From Quillaja saponaria (lineage: Eukaryota > Streptophyta > Magnoliopsida > Fabales > Quillajaceae), in assembly GCA_029379385.1 (NCBI GenBank), contig CM055617.1:6324001-6388000 (forward strand): DNA of 64,000 nucleotides. The letters are read 5' to 3'. How positions within the stretch are numbered: the first letter of the stretch is position 1; the number at the start of each line of letters is the position of its first letter. The notes below the pieces were generated by a model. It searched no databases and was not told where the DNA came from. It was given only the letters and a program-made list of their open reading frames with translations. Positions 13,269-24,965 of this stretch are shown one piece after another. Made by a program: the position numbers and the translations under genes.

Positions 13269-14327
13269 TCTGATTAGGAACCCCTTTAGCACATCAAGTG
13301 AAAATTCCCAATTCAAGCGATAATCATTTGCTACTGAATTAACTGGGCAGTTGCCTAATCACATTAAGAACAATTTCTTCCCCTAAAGCCCTAATGTGGT
13401 ACTTGGTTCTCAGCTAATTCAAACCCAGTCAACATGAATAGAAAGATATATGAATTAGACAAAAACTGATATAAGATAAACCCAACTGTTCTCTTTTAAC
13501 AATAAACAGCTTCCGAGAACTGGGACTCATGCAAGAAGAACAAACCTTCCCTGAAAAGCAGGAGAGTATTGACGCTTCAAACCCAAAACCAAGTCAATGA
13601 ACTATATCTAGCTGAGTTTGCGAGACAGAGTTCAGGGGAAGGAACAGACGACTCAAATGGCATTTACCATAACTACGTGATAAAAAAAGATATGGGTTGG
13701 ACAAAAACTCTTCGGAATCAAAAGTAAAGCATAGGTCTTCAATGGGTTTACACCATTGGAACGACCAAACAAAAGAACTCGGTTTTGGGCAAAGTTTCAA
13801 AGACAAAAAGACACCGAATTTCTCTTTACTCCCAATATACAAATCTTCAGCAGAGGGCTAAATTCTAAAAGACCAAAAATTACAGGGCTCACATGAGTCA
13901 GGTTGCATAGCTACGGGATTCGGCAGCCCGTGACATCAGGTAGAGGAGGAGTGGAGTAAAAGGGAAGGGTAAAAAGGAAATTATGAAGACTGTGAAAGGA
14001 TATTCATGTACTTTTAGGTTCTCTTGATGAGGATTTGTATTTGTGTACACGTCACTTTATATAGACGCAGAGTTTTAGGCTGTGTAAATTTCTTCCTTCT
14101 TCCTTCACTTTTGTCTCTACGGGGCTCGAATAAAACTCCCTAGAGAATGTGGTGGGATCATACTGAATTTGGACTTTCCTCCTGCACCGTGTGTTTATCC
14201 TCTGAAAAGATAAGGTTTTTAACAAAGATATGGTAAATATTGAGACCAAACCCACTATAGATCAGGCAGTAGGTACTGCATAGTTTTCGTACTTCGTAGT
14301 ATTGTTGTTGGGGAAAGAATCAAAGAA
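13269..14327. promoter_or_regulatory. Divergent promoter region and 5' UTRs
   Basis: This stretch separates the minus-strand BAH-Agenet gene from the plus-strand Ycf33-like gene. The part next to the minus gene (about 13269-13870) is probably 5' UTR, possibly split by an intron, because short open frames there do not continue the conserved protein. No convincing TATA element could be assigned to either gene, as is common for housekeeping genes. Confidence 0.45.
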
Positions 14328-14936
14328 ATGAAAAACATTAGCCTGAGATCCCAATTCTACCACCTAAGGTCAATCAGTTCCATAGGTTCCAACTCAAAGA
14401 CACCAGTGTTTCTCAACTCCATCAAAACCACAACACATCCCAAACAATTCAAACATCCACCAACATACCTTGTCCCTTCAAAAACCGCCATCATCCTAAA
14501 ACAGATTGGTATAAATTTCAATCATATAGACAAAGATTTCATTGAAGAACCCACACCCAGTTGCCAGCTGAAAACCTCAAACAAGCTACTTTCAATTTGC
14601 CCAAATGGGTATTCGAGGTTTGTGATTTTGGGAGCTGTCTCTGTAGGATTTGTGCTGCTTATTATGGGTATGGATGAGCAAAAGGCCTTGGCTTTGGGAC
14701 CTGAAGGTCCATTGATGGAAGAGTTTTGGGACAACGTGAGAAGATATGCACTTTATGCTCTCACAGTGAGTACAGGTGCTATTTACACCATCGTTCAGCC
14801 TATATTCGAGCTGCTGAAGAACCCAATTTCTGCAATTCTCATTCTAGCTATTCTAGGTGGCAGCTTCTACATTGTTTCCCAAGTGCTTTCTGTCATGCTT
14901 GGTGTCACTGATTTTGCTTATGACTATGGCTATTAG
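14328..14936 (+). CDS. Ycf33/DUF751 family protein, nuclear-encoded, plastid-targeted
   Basis: A single-exon gene of 202 residues. Residues 1 to about 90 are rich in Ser, Thr, Lys and Pro and poor in acidic residues, like a chloroplast transit peptide. A hydrophobic stretch FVILGAVSVGFVLLIMG is followed by KALALGPEG, which resembles a thylakoid-transfer cleavage site. The C-terminal 75 residues are the conserved part: EEFWDNVRRYALYALTV, then PIFELLKNPISAILI, then a second membrane segment ending VLSVMLGV. This is the pattern of cyanobacterial DUF751 and plastid Ycf33, whose function is not established. A gene move from plastid to nucleus is the simplest reading. Confidence 0.8.
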   Translation: MKNISLRSQFYHLRSISSIGSNSKTPVFLNSIKTTTHPKQFKHPPTYLVPSKTAIILKQIGINFNHIDKDFIEEPTPSCQLKTSNKLLSICPNGYSRFVILGAVSVGFVLLIMGMDEQKALALGPEGPLMEEFWDNVRRYALYALTVSTGAIYTIVQPIFELLKNPISAILILAILGGSFYIVSQVLSVMLGVTDFAYDYGY

Positions 14937-15356
14937 ATTGCTGGGACTCATATAATGAGAAGGCTTCTTTGTTTATCATTACTTATACATCTTTAGTAGA
15001 AGTAAGTTGATATGAACTGTTTACCTTATCTTCTTCATAATGCATTTGGGTCTTAATTTCCTTCTCTCTAAGTTACTTGTTTGCAGCTTACTTGGCAATT
15101 GGGATGTCATTGGGACCATCTTGTTTAGGATGTTAGCCTAAGAATTGCAGTTTAAGGCTCAATTAGGGGTTAGCCCATAAGTTTTTTTATAGAGAAATGA
15201 TGCAGGAAAAACCAGCCTATAGAGCAAGTTCCTGCTTTCGCCTTTAACAAAAGCTTTGCTGTTTCACATTTTTGTGACAAAAAATGCTTCAAAGTTCCCT
15301 CACATATGGTTTACCATAGACAAGAAAGTTAATGCCATTAATTGTGAGATGCATGA
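14937..15356. other. Convergent 3' region
   Basis: The Ycf33-like gene (+) and the TPD1-like gene (-) converge here. The sequence is AT-rich without an open frame and probably holds both 3' UTRs and poly(A) sites. Confidence 0.5.
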
Positions 15357-16829
15357 TCAGCTGCAAGAAACTGATGAAACTGAAAGAGGGTAAGAATAAG
15401 TGTTGGCATATTCGAAAGAGAGACTTTCCCCAGGACCAAGAGGCTCTCCACTATTGACAAGGCAATCATCAAAGTCAAGTCGCCTAAATACTCTTGGATT
15501 TACCAAACGAGCTGAGCTGAACCATCCACAGCGGACATGAATGTTGGCAATGCTACAATCTGAAGCACACATATTCAAGATTTCAACTGTGTATGACGGA
15601 ATTCCATTGGGAAGAGGAGACGTTTGTCCTTGATATATCACAATGTCATCTTTGGAGCATGATGTTCCAATACGGTTCATATCCCCCTCATCTACATTTG
15701 TAAAACGCATAGAATTTAAATGGCAGCCCCAAAACTTAATATTGCAATTTAATTACAGACCAATCAGAAAGGGAAACAGGTTGAAAAAGCTAAGAAGTAC
15801 TGCATGCTTCAGTAGTGTAATTAAATAAGATGGACAGTGTTTGAAAAGTGTCTTACCCGCAGACTGAAGTAGCTTTCGAGGAACGTTGGCAGTGCTGCTA
15901 TTTGCCTTGGACAAGGCCATTCTTTTAATACAAGTTTCACTACCACCTTCCAAGTGAATTAACTCCCTTACTACATTAAGATAAAGAAGTAATTATGTTT
16001 AAGGAATCCTTGCGGTCTATATTTCACATTTCCAGCGACCCAAAAACCTACCTCATTGACATTATAATTACTCCTATGTAATTGCATTATCTAACTATGT
16101 TTCATACTTTAGGCATCCATACAAAATAGTATGATAGAATAAAAAATGGTAAGTAAGAGTATGCAAAAGAATGAGAATCATTATTCTAGACATATTATTT
16201 TCCATCCATAGCTAATTCGAAAAAAGAAAATGTCCCGTGGTTGGAGAAAATTTATTGGAAGCTCAAACTCACGGACTTGGATGGTTCGTGTGGGCCACAT
16301 GCAACCCTTGCTAGGACGACTCCATGTACATAAGAAAATCCTAAGAACTTGTTCAAATAAAGGAAAAACGAATTTGGAAACTAGTTATTATAAAAGATAA
16401 TACTCATTAGCAACCCGAGAGCTTGTCATTATATGCATAGCTTAATTTTTTTCGTTTTAACATGATATTTGAGTCATATCTCAGAAATCACCTAAGAATT
16501 ACTAGTAAACACTATATCTGGAAAAACTAAAACATAATTTCAAATGGATAGTGACATTTTCAAACCTTGGCCAATATAGAGAAACTAATAGCATTAGTTA
16601 GAAATTAAAATTAACTACTACATTCAATGAGATATACTACTGAGTATATATGTTTTATACGATCACTTAAATTATGGCATACATATTGAATAGGCAGGCA
16701 ATACAGACAGCAGGAAGAAATGTGTGAAGATTTGTTACCATGGAGCAGAACTATGAGAATAGCAGCCAGAGAGACTATGCAGGCTTTTTGAGCTTTAGGA
16801 CTTCCCAACAACACCAACACAGCGTCCAT
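15357..16829 (-). CDS. TPD1: TPD1-like (TAPETUM DETERMINANT 1) secreted cysteine-rich protein
   Basis: Three exons join in phase: 16829-16739, 15970-15857 and 15691-15357, giving 179 residues, close to the family length. Exon 1 encodes a signal peptide ([16 protein letters not shown]). Exon 3 carries the conserved domain: [19 protein letters not shown], then [15 protein letters not shown], then [19 protein letters not shown], then [11 protein letters not shown] and [16 protein letters not shown] near the C-terminus. TPD1 is the ligand of the EMS1/EXS receptor kinase and specifies tapetum fate in anthers. Whether this is TPD1 itself or a TDL1-type paralogue cannot be told from one sequence. 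Confidence 0.92.
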
Positions 16830-19783
16830 AATTGAAAACTGAAATGCCTTTCTATGCTCTAAAACTAACCTGATACTTACAGAGAATTAAGCACAGCCAT
16901 TTTATGTGTAGCAAGCAGACATGGAAAACCTTAATGTACATAAACATGTAAATGTGAAGTGTTTGTAAGAAAACCCAATAATAAAAATCATTAGAGCTAC
17001 ATGAAGATTGCCTGAGAGAGAAATAGGAAAGTGGGTTTTTCTAATGGAATTCACAAAAAAGCTTGTACGAAGTGCAGGGCACAGAGAATGTTGAATGTTG
17101 TGTATCTATACTTACTCAGTGCTTAGCACTTGATAAAACCCAAGCCAAGCAGACTATAATGGAAGCAACGAGAATCAAATGGAGCTAAGGATCAATTTAT
17201 AGCACAAGCTTTCTGAACAGAGAAGTAGACTAGAGTAAGTGTAATATTACAGAGGTTGCCATTGTTACTTTCTTTAATTGTTCCCCTGCCTTTGGGCTTT
17301 GGAAGAACGTGTGTCTGGTCGTCTATAGCTAGCTAGGAAGACATAAGAACTCAATTGCCGGTTAAAGTAACCAAAGAGGAAAAAAGATTTACAAAAATTA
17401 ACAAGTGCATGGTTTCATAATTCGTCAACCCGTGTGTCTTGTCATTTTAGTAAACAATTCCTCAAGGGTGCATGCATCTATGTGCACAAATTCTCCATGA
17501 CCCTTTTCGTTCACATAGAGTTTTTTTTTTTTTTTTTTCAATGAATTCGAAGACGTTTTTAACTGGTAAAAATTATTATTGAAGTTGGAATATGACTTAA
17601 AAAATTCTTTTTATATAGCATAAAAACGAGATTTGATTCAAATCTTCTTTAAGACATGATTAAAAGATTAGTCAAAGAAACATATATTAATGAATAAATA
17701 CTACTCTAAAGCAAGCTATGAAATTATAGTAATGTAAGTTTTTGGAACTTGATAAACAAAGTACTAATTAATGTATTCCAATCAATACAGGGATGAAAGC
17801 AGTTGAGGTTAAGATGACATTGACAAGGTAAGCTATGCAGTAATGAAGCTAGTAGCCTATTTATTTATAAAGTTAATTTACTGGGGTGAAAGCTAGCTAG
17901 AGAGGGCAGGGTGGTGATTGCACCCTGAGAAAGAGAGGGTATATTTTTAAAGGAGGGGAAGCAGGGTGTCCTGCAGTCAGAGAAGTTTTAAATTTGTAAG
18001 CAAGTGGGCCAAAAGCTTGGACATGCAAAGCCCCTGCTTTGCTTTTCATAAGCGGCGGTATTTACTAACTTGTCTCTGCCTTTTTCTTCTTCTTCATTAA
18101 CTCACTTTCATTTCATCCTCCATCTTGTGGTGGAAGTTGAGGTGAGCCCTGCCTGCATTCATTGATAAGATACACAATCAATTGATTCAAATAATAATTG
18201 TAGTTTGAGACTTTTAATTTATTGAAAAAGAAAATGACATAAGCCTTATCTTACCCAAGTGTTTAAATCATAAAAATTGAAAGTGAAAAGGACAAAGTGC
18301 ATATCATCTTGTTAAGTAGATATGTTATACCATGTCAAACTCAGTATCTGAATTATCTCCTGTTCCAAAGAACAAGAGAAAGGTCTGTTCTAACAATTAA
18401 TGGCCAATTATTATTATTTTTTTATTTACAATAAAATACACTTTTGGGATGAAAAAGGGATACCCTAGAACTGGAACAGATCCTCCCCTACGCAGAAGAG
18501 GATCCAAATCTGTGAAACCCATAATACTGCCAAAAACTGAAGTTCTTTCCTCTAAACCCTTGGGAGCTTATCCCATGATTTTATTTGGTAAGTATGGGTC
18601 AAGGATTTATTTTTGAGAAATAATAGAATTAGATTCAAATAGGTGAAAAATGAGAGAGTACAAAAACATACAGCTGCAGAGAGAGATATATAAGTGACCC
18701 GCTATATTTGGGAAGTCTCCTCTACCCAATTACAATAAAAATAAGTGGAAAGGGCAAACTTTGCCAAAAATATATAAGCTACTATATTACTCTCTCTTCA
18801 AGAGTAAAGGATCTTTAATATGTGCAAATAAAAATGACATTATTGCCTAGCATGACAATGTACTAGATTGGATGGACGAATGTGACCCATTCGAATTTGT
18901 TAAAATTTGAATTAAGGTTATTGTGTATTTTTTTTTTCTTAGTCTTTCTTCATGATTTCGTGTATTTTATGGATTGATTAGGGCCTGATCGGAATTTAAT
19001 TGGTTATAATTGGATTTGAATTTACGAACTATTCAGACACAAAAAAAAAAAATTATTCAATTGAATTGGATATATGACTCAATCCGACTCAATAAATTAA
19101 ATTGTTATTTATAATATTATATATATATATATAACTCAAGACAATATATATAAATATCGTAAAAGCGACTCACTTCAATTCGATTATGTAAATCTCAAAC
19201 TAGTTAGAGTGAACAAATCATATAAAAAAAAAATTGATTAATAAAAGAAGAAAAGCAATGAAAGTGTGTTCATTAATTCTTGATTAAGAATTGACTTAAA
19301 CATTATTGCAATATGACGTGATCATAGGTGTTATATATATATATGGACATCCCTAGGTTAAGATCAAACACCACACGCAATTCAATCATTCAAGAATATA
19401 CATAATAAATTATAAAAGAGACTGGCAACCACTACAAGAATAACTTAGCCAATCTTAGCACTCCAAATTACAACCATTTACATAAGATAACATAACTCCA
19501 ATCCATAAGTAACAAGCATTATATGAAGGTTTTCAAACCCATATACCTACATTAATCATTACTAATAATCAAAATACATATCGTATGGGATTATCTAGCT
19601 TTATTCAACTAATAATATGCATAAATTACGGGTCGCTTTTGTCTTGGCACCATGTAATAATTACACTCAAATATCTCTTCTTTCTTCTTCTCTGTATAAA
19701 TATGGGTGCGGTGTGTGACAAATTGGCTTCAACCTAAAACCCTCATCAAAATTCCATCTACCCTTATCTCTTAGCTAAGAGAC
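16830..19783. other. Intergenic; promoters of the flanking genes
   Basis: No coding frame with recognisable content. The left part is the TPD1-like promoter and 5' UTR. Simple-sequence features include a poly-T run at about 17521-17539 and an AT dinucleotide tract near 19121. The right end leads to the TATA box of the DUF7722 gene. Confidence 0.5.
19695..19702 (+). promoter_or_regulatory. TATA box of the DUF7722 gene
   Basis: TATAAATA lies 82 bases upstream of the start codon at 19784, a normal plant distance. It is followed by a CA-rich leader (CTTCAACCTAAAACCCTCAT). Confidence 0.75.
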
Positions 19784-20122
19784 ATGGCCTTGGTGAAGTG
19801 GGCTATTCATTCAGCCTGTCATGTTTTAGGGTATCCTAACCCTAATCCGAACCAGAATAATAAGGCAGTGCAGTATAGCAGTCATGATCAAGTCAAGAAG
19901 AGCTTCAAAGTTGAGCCTAATTGTGCCGAGCTAAACGACTTCCATTCAGGGACGTTTCAAATGCCTCTTCATTATCCAAGGTACACCAAAGCTGACTACG
20001 ACAAGATGGAAGAATGGAAGGTTGATAGGCTTCTTAAAGAATATGGCTTAAATTTCAAGGGTACCCTTCAAGAGAAGAGGGCTTTTGCTATTGGTGCATT
20101 CTTGTGGCCGGACCAATACTAA
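19784..20122 (+). CDS. Small DUF7722-type plant protein
   Basis: A single-exon gene of 112 residues with no signal peptide or membrane segment. The first 50 residues are variable, with a PNPNPNQNN stretch. The C-terminal half is the conserved block: FQMPLHYPRYTKADYDKMEE, WKVDRLLKEYGL, then KRAFAIGAFLWPDQY at the end. I recall this pattern from an uncharacterised land-plant family annotated as DUF7722. No function is known to me. A TATA box lies close upstream, and the start is the first ATG after it. Confidence 0.75.
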   Translation: MALVKWAIHSACHVLGYPNPNPNQNNKAVQYSSHDQVKKSFKVEPNCAELNDFHSGTFQMPLHYPRYTKADYDKMEEWKVDRLLKEYGLNFKGTLQEKRAFAIGAFLWPDQY

Positions 20123-21602
20123 ATTACTCTTAATTAATATTATTATATAATATATATATATATATATATGTCTATGTATGTTTTGGTATATTTTATTTTA
20201 TAATTAAGTGTTTAGTCCTATTATATGTAACAAGATAGAATATGTACTTGTACTGCAATCGTTTCCTTTTTAATTTGGTGTTAATACATATATATTTATA
20301 TAATCAAAATTTTGGTTGGTATATATTCGATTACTTAATTAATTGTTAGATCAATAGTACTTAAAAACTCAAAACATAATTATGAGAAAGACGTATTAAC
20401 TTACTCTGTTTTCGAGAAATTTTTAAATATGAATTATTTAAGATTTATGATATGAATGTTCATAAAAAAATCAACATTGTATGATTATAGTTGACACATC
20501 AAGTCAAAAAGTTTTAATTTAAAAAATAATTTATTTTAATAAAAAAACTGAAGCCTTCATCTTTATTTTTCTCTTCTCTCACCTTTGTCTCATGGAACAA
20601 TACTTTTTGACTAATTAAAATTGTGATGAATTTAATTTAATATTTTTGACAAGGTAAACTAGCTACGTGATTCTTAATTATAAAAATTTTCTCTTCGTAT
20701 TCATGGAGTAGAAAATCCTCATTAATTTGTGGTTTTATTTCTTACGCTACTGCATGTGATAAATAATATTGTCTGCAACACAAGTCAATTGCTTGAGAAA
20801 AGGGTCATGGGCTGGACAAGAGTCTTGATGCATTTAAGAGAGAGGTTAATATGGACAAACATAATATTATATTAATTAGAAGATATTTAATTTCTACCTA
20901 CCTTCAAAAGAGATTTTCTAATAATTCGGTTACTTTGAATTAAAAATATATATTTTTATTCATTAATTTTATAATTTTGAATTCATTTATAAAAATGTAA
21001 AATTTTATAAATTTTTTATTCTCAATATAAATAATTTAATATGTTTTTGGTTAAATCGTAAAAATAATTAGCAAGATGTATATAATTACTTACCTTAGTA
21101 CATTTAATCATTAAATAAATAAATAAAATCTAATAAACCCAAATGAGTACATTGTGTTCATTATTTGATGGAACCTTTAAATAATAATAAATGCCCTACA
21201 ATCTTCATAATGCATTCAACTTCGATTTGAATTAAATTGTAATTCATATTTTTCAAGATCATCTTTTATTTCGTTTTCTAACTTACATTTATTTAGACAT
21301 TGCCATACTTGTCTGAATTTTGTGCTAGCTGATTGGTTTTACGATCTATTATTTATTTATTCCACACAAATGGAATTTACTGAATTTGGTCTAGACTCTA
21401 GTCTCTACTGCGTACTGCCCCCATTCCTAATTGGATATTTCCATTTTCCTGCACTTTCTCCATACTATCAATGAGGTTATTCTGGTAAATTGATCATTTC
21501 CCATTACCACAATTTTAGGACTACTATAAATAGAGACAAGCCCACTCTTCACACCAAACAACAAAATCAAAGACACTTTCATTTTCTTTCACAACACCAA
21601 AG
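20123..21602. other. AT-rich intergenic region
   Basis: Very AT-rich with an AT dinucleotide tract at about 20148-20170. It holds the DUF7722 3' UTR and the DUF761 promoter. Nothing else could be supported. Confidence 0.5.
21525..21532 (+). promoter_or_regulatory. TATA box of the DUF761 gene
   Basis: TATAAATA lies 71 bases upstream of the first codon of the membrane-anchored DUF761 gene and is followed by an A/C-rich leader. Confidence 0.75.
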
Positions 21603-22226
21603 ATGTATCAAAATGAGGTCAAGAAGCTCCAAATTGCTAACAAGTTCAATGAGTACTACTACCATGTCTTGAAAAGAACTTTGCAGTTTGTTATCTCAAT
21701 CTTTGTATTCTCTTTGTTACTTTGGTATTCCTCAGGATTTTCTTTCTTTCCTTACTCCTTCAATTTTTACTTCTTCTCCACAACTATCTTCTCAGTATTC
21801 ACCAACACATTTCAAAGAAAGTACATGTTCCTCATTTGTAATGCTATCCTTGTTTTTCTAGCCAAAACCTCTGTTTGCTCTGCAACTTTTGGCAGCCAAA
21901 AAATAGTCCCCATGGAAAATATTGTATCACCAGAGAATGTCCCTTCTATAGCTGAAGAAGAAGAAGAAGAAAAACTTGAACAACAACAAGAAGCAAAACA
22001 TGAAGAAAAACAAGATGGTACCTCATGTATGGAAACAGAAGAAAGAGGAAATGAAGCTCCAACTGTAGAAGAAGATGGGGCATTGGCAAAACAAGGTCAA
22101 GAGGATGAAGTAGGAACAGAAATTTCGGGAAGCGAAGAATTGGCCAATGCAGATGAATTGAACAGAAAATTTGAAGAGTTCATAAGGAAAATGAAGGAGG
22201 AAATTAGAATTGAAGCTCAAAGATAA
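21603..22226 (+). CDS. Membrane-anchored DUF761 (cotton-fibre-expressed-like) protein
   Basis: A single-exon gene of 207 residues. Two hydrophobic segments lie at about residues 25-65 (LQFVISIFVFSLLLWYSS, then FNFYFFSTTIFSVF) and 73-93 (YMFLICNAILVFLAKTSVC). A long Glu/Gln-rich linker follows. The C-terminus, DELNRKFEEFIRKMKEEIRI, is the DUF761 motif. Family members have N-terminal membrane segments and this short C-terminal motif; their function is unknown. The start follows the TATA box and A/C-rich leader. A nearby ATG at 21643 in another frame gives no conserved protein. Confidence 0.8.
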   Translation: MYQNEVKKLQIANKFNEYYYHVLKRTLQFVISIFVFSLLLWYSSGFSFFPYSFNFYFFSTTIFSVFTNTFQRKYMFLICNAILVFLAKTSVCSATFGSQKIVPMENIVSPENVPSIAEEEEEEKLEQQQEAKHEEKQDGTSCMETEERGNEAPTVEEDGALAKQGQEDEVGTEISGSEELANADELNRKFEEFIRKMKEEIRIEAQR

Positions 22227-22458
22227 CAGGTTGCTGTTTAATTACGACTAAATCTTGAGAAATATAGGTGTAATCTAAGCTTTTTTCTGTTTTTTATCAA
22301 ATACTAAAATATTTTGTCAGTCTTTTTTGTTTTTTGCTGCATGTACATATTTGCTCCTTAATTTCTCTTAGTTTGTTAACCTTTATTTTCATTTTAGAGT
22401 AGATTCCTCATGTGGCTATATGTGTTTCTTTTCTTCTTCTAAATTTTCATTATAGAAG

Positions 22459-22495
22459 GCAAGACTGAAAAGTAGACTCTACTTTTCAGTCTTGC
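22459..22495. repeat. Perfect inverted repeat, 18-bp arms with a 1-base loop
   Basis: GCAAGACTGAAAAGTAGA, a single C, then its exact reverse complement TCTACTTTTCAGTCTTGC. It lies about 230 bases after the DUF761 stop codon, probably in or just beyond its 3' UTR. The flanks extend the pairing with one bulge (GAAG/CTTC). Confidence 0.9.
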
Positions 22496-24965
22496 TTCTG
22501 ATAGGCACAATAGAAAATGGAGCATGGATTTATGAAAATGTTTCAGCCTAAAAGCTGCTAAAAGTTATAAAAAAAAAAATTAAAAAAAAAAGAAAGAATA
22601 AGAGAACAAACTTCAAAGAATATAAACTAGGAAAAAAGAGAATATTTCAACCACAACCATGCCTTGAACAGCTGAAAGAACAGCATAGAATAAGCTATTC
22701 TGGTTATGTGTGGAAAATGCTAGAAAGGACAAGTCTACAAAAGAAATCTGGACAAGTATAATTAAAAGAGAAGGAATATATAGTATAGTAACTACACCAA
22801 AATTATGTAGTGTAATGCATTTTAGGCGCATACAAAATGGAACATATTTCAGACAAGTGGTCAACAAGATCTGCCTTTTTCATCTAGAAATTGAGGGAGG
22901 GATATAACCCCTGTTTTTGTCTTTATCGTTGCTCGTATTGACTCTGTTCTTAACACTATCAAATAGAAATATAAGAGCTTTTGTCAATATTTTTTAATAT
23001 GGTATCTCCAAAATGGAGCTTTCATGGAAATGCTACTGTCTTCTTGTAACCTATCTGTTTGATATGAATCTAACATGTGAATTTTCCCTCTAGTATTGAC
23101 CAAAAAATTGGAGTTTTCTGAAAGAAAATCAAAGAAACTAAAATCCATAGTCTTGACTTCCTTTGCAGAAGAGCAATATTCATACCAGGAACCAAGAGTC
23201 AACAACTTTTTACTGATGGGACTTTGATTATCATAAGATGTCCTCTCCTCCACAAAAGAAAAGATTCCAATTACTATAACTCTATAAGCAGATTTCCCTA
23301 GGAAGAAAAAGGACTTAAATTAGCTTTACAAGAACATTAATCTCCCCTTTAATACACACAATTAGACTTGAAACAAGCTACTTTCCACATATCTGTTTCT
23401 TTCTTTAATTATGGCCATCATGAAGCACATATTAAGGCTCATAACATTCATTACCTTTCACAAAGAAGATGTAGGTCCTTTCCAAATTACATACCTAGCA
23501 AACAAAACCACCCTTTCAACCAAAAAAGAAATAGCAACAGTCTTGAAAGAAAATAATTGAATAAAAGCATTGTATTCCTCTTTTTGTCATCAAACAGTTT
23601 TTTGCATAGTACACAGATCAACCATTAGTTCGGGATCTTAAATTCATGTGGCTATAAGCATGGAGCATTCCTTATTTAATCTTTTTCAACTCTATTTGGT
23701 AAACAATTATCATCCACAAGGTTTCTGAATGAAAATTCAAGTTCAAATTCTTATCTACGTATGCTAATCTGTCTTTGAAAGAGATATCTAGAAGCACCCC
23801 AATATTGAGCAGGAGTAGGAGCACTGCAACTTAGAAGCACAACAAATTATATGTCTGCATGTCGGGTGAAATATTTGACTACCTAATAATTGTCAATAAT
23901 TCTACAGCACAGGACAACAATCATCTTAAGAGAACATAACAGATTTATAAAAAGGGTAGTTCTGATTGTATGAAGACAAGTACGACTAGAGGCCCTTGGT
24001 TCATTCAAGTATGACATGTGAATGTGGGTCTAGAAAATCTAAGTAAGGTGGATTTTTATGAAACAGAGCATCTAATATAATTCATGTCATACAGAAACAA
24101 TCAATTTGAGGGAAAAAAAATTGAAGAGACTGGCCTATACAGAACTAAACCTTCATGGAAAAGTGCCTTATCAATTTCTGGTTGCTCTAGAGTGTCAGCA
24201 AAATTTTAAATATTGAATTAGTGAAGGTATGGCTTATGAAAAGTGAAAGCCACCAGTTCTTCCATGTACTCAATTTATTCGGGCATGCCTGCTGGTATCA
24301 TAAAAGAAAGCATGCCACTGGCAAAACTTCTTCACACCAGTTTGAGGTGCAAATAAATTGAAGTGAATGTAGCATAGATGGATATTGCAGTCTAGATAAA
24401 CAAAACCTTACCTGACAGGTATTCTTAATTATGTGAAGGGAATACCTGTCCTAGGCTTTGTGCACTAACACTCGAGGAAAGACCATGTATTACAGTAAAC
24501 CTGATAGGTTTTCTTAAAATGTGAATACCAGTCCAAGGCTTTCAAGGGCAGGCAATACCTGAGGAAAGATCATACATTATAATTTCACTGCAAAAGTGAT
24601 TAAGCAACTATTTCCACTTTTAGTCTTTTACCCAGTTCAACCAAATAACTTGGTAGTCATGCTGTAAAACCACTTGGTGTCCTCCTTATTAGGCTTATAG
24701 ATGCATAAAGATAACATGTCAAACAACATGAGGCTAAAGCAAAGTGGAAATCAAATTAGCCTCTTTTTACATTTTCTTTTCCATGATACATCATACAAGC
24801 CTCATATACATTAGCTGCAACCTGATTGTATATCCAGCAGAGACAATCACCAGTGGTACTTGAGCTACTAACTGCATTTCAAGGCAGACTTCAGGCTTGT
24901 CCATCTCAAATAGGACCTTCTTTAAAGTAGTCAATGTGAAAGTCTTGTCATCATATCTCTTCACC
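22496..24965. other. Intergenic; degenerate repeats, no gene seen
   Basis: No reading frame with recognisable content on either strand. Near 24412-24590 there are two diverged copies of about 95 bases sharing ACCTGA(C/T)AGGT, AATACC(T/A)GTCC and GAGGAAAGA(C/T)CAT. The last 200 bases are the 3' flank of the FRS10-like pseudogene. Confidence 0.45.

Noticed and set aside
13594..13842. Minus-strand frame as a first coding exon of the BAH-Agenet gene
   Set aside because: Family members start close to the FVEWEEH block, and the ATG at 13268 already provides this; the upstream frame lacks family motifs.
17900..18120. Possible microRNA precursor near GGGGAAGCAGGGTGTCCTGC, recalling miR164
   Set aside because: Too many mismatches to the mature miR164 sequence as I remember it, and no matching star strand forming a hairpin was found.
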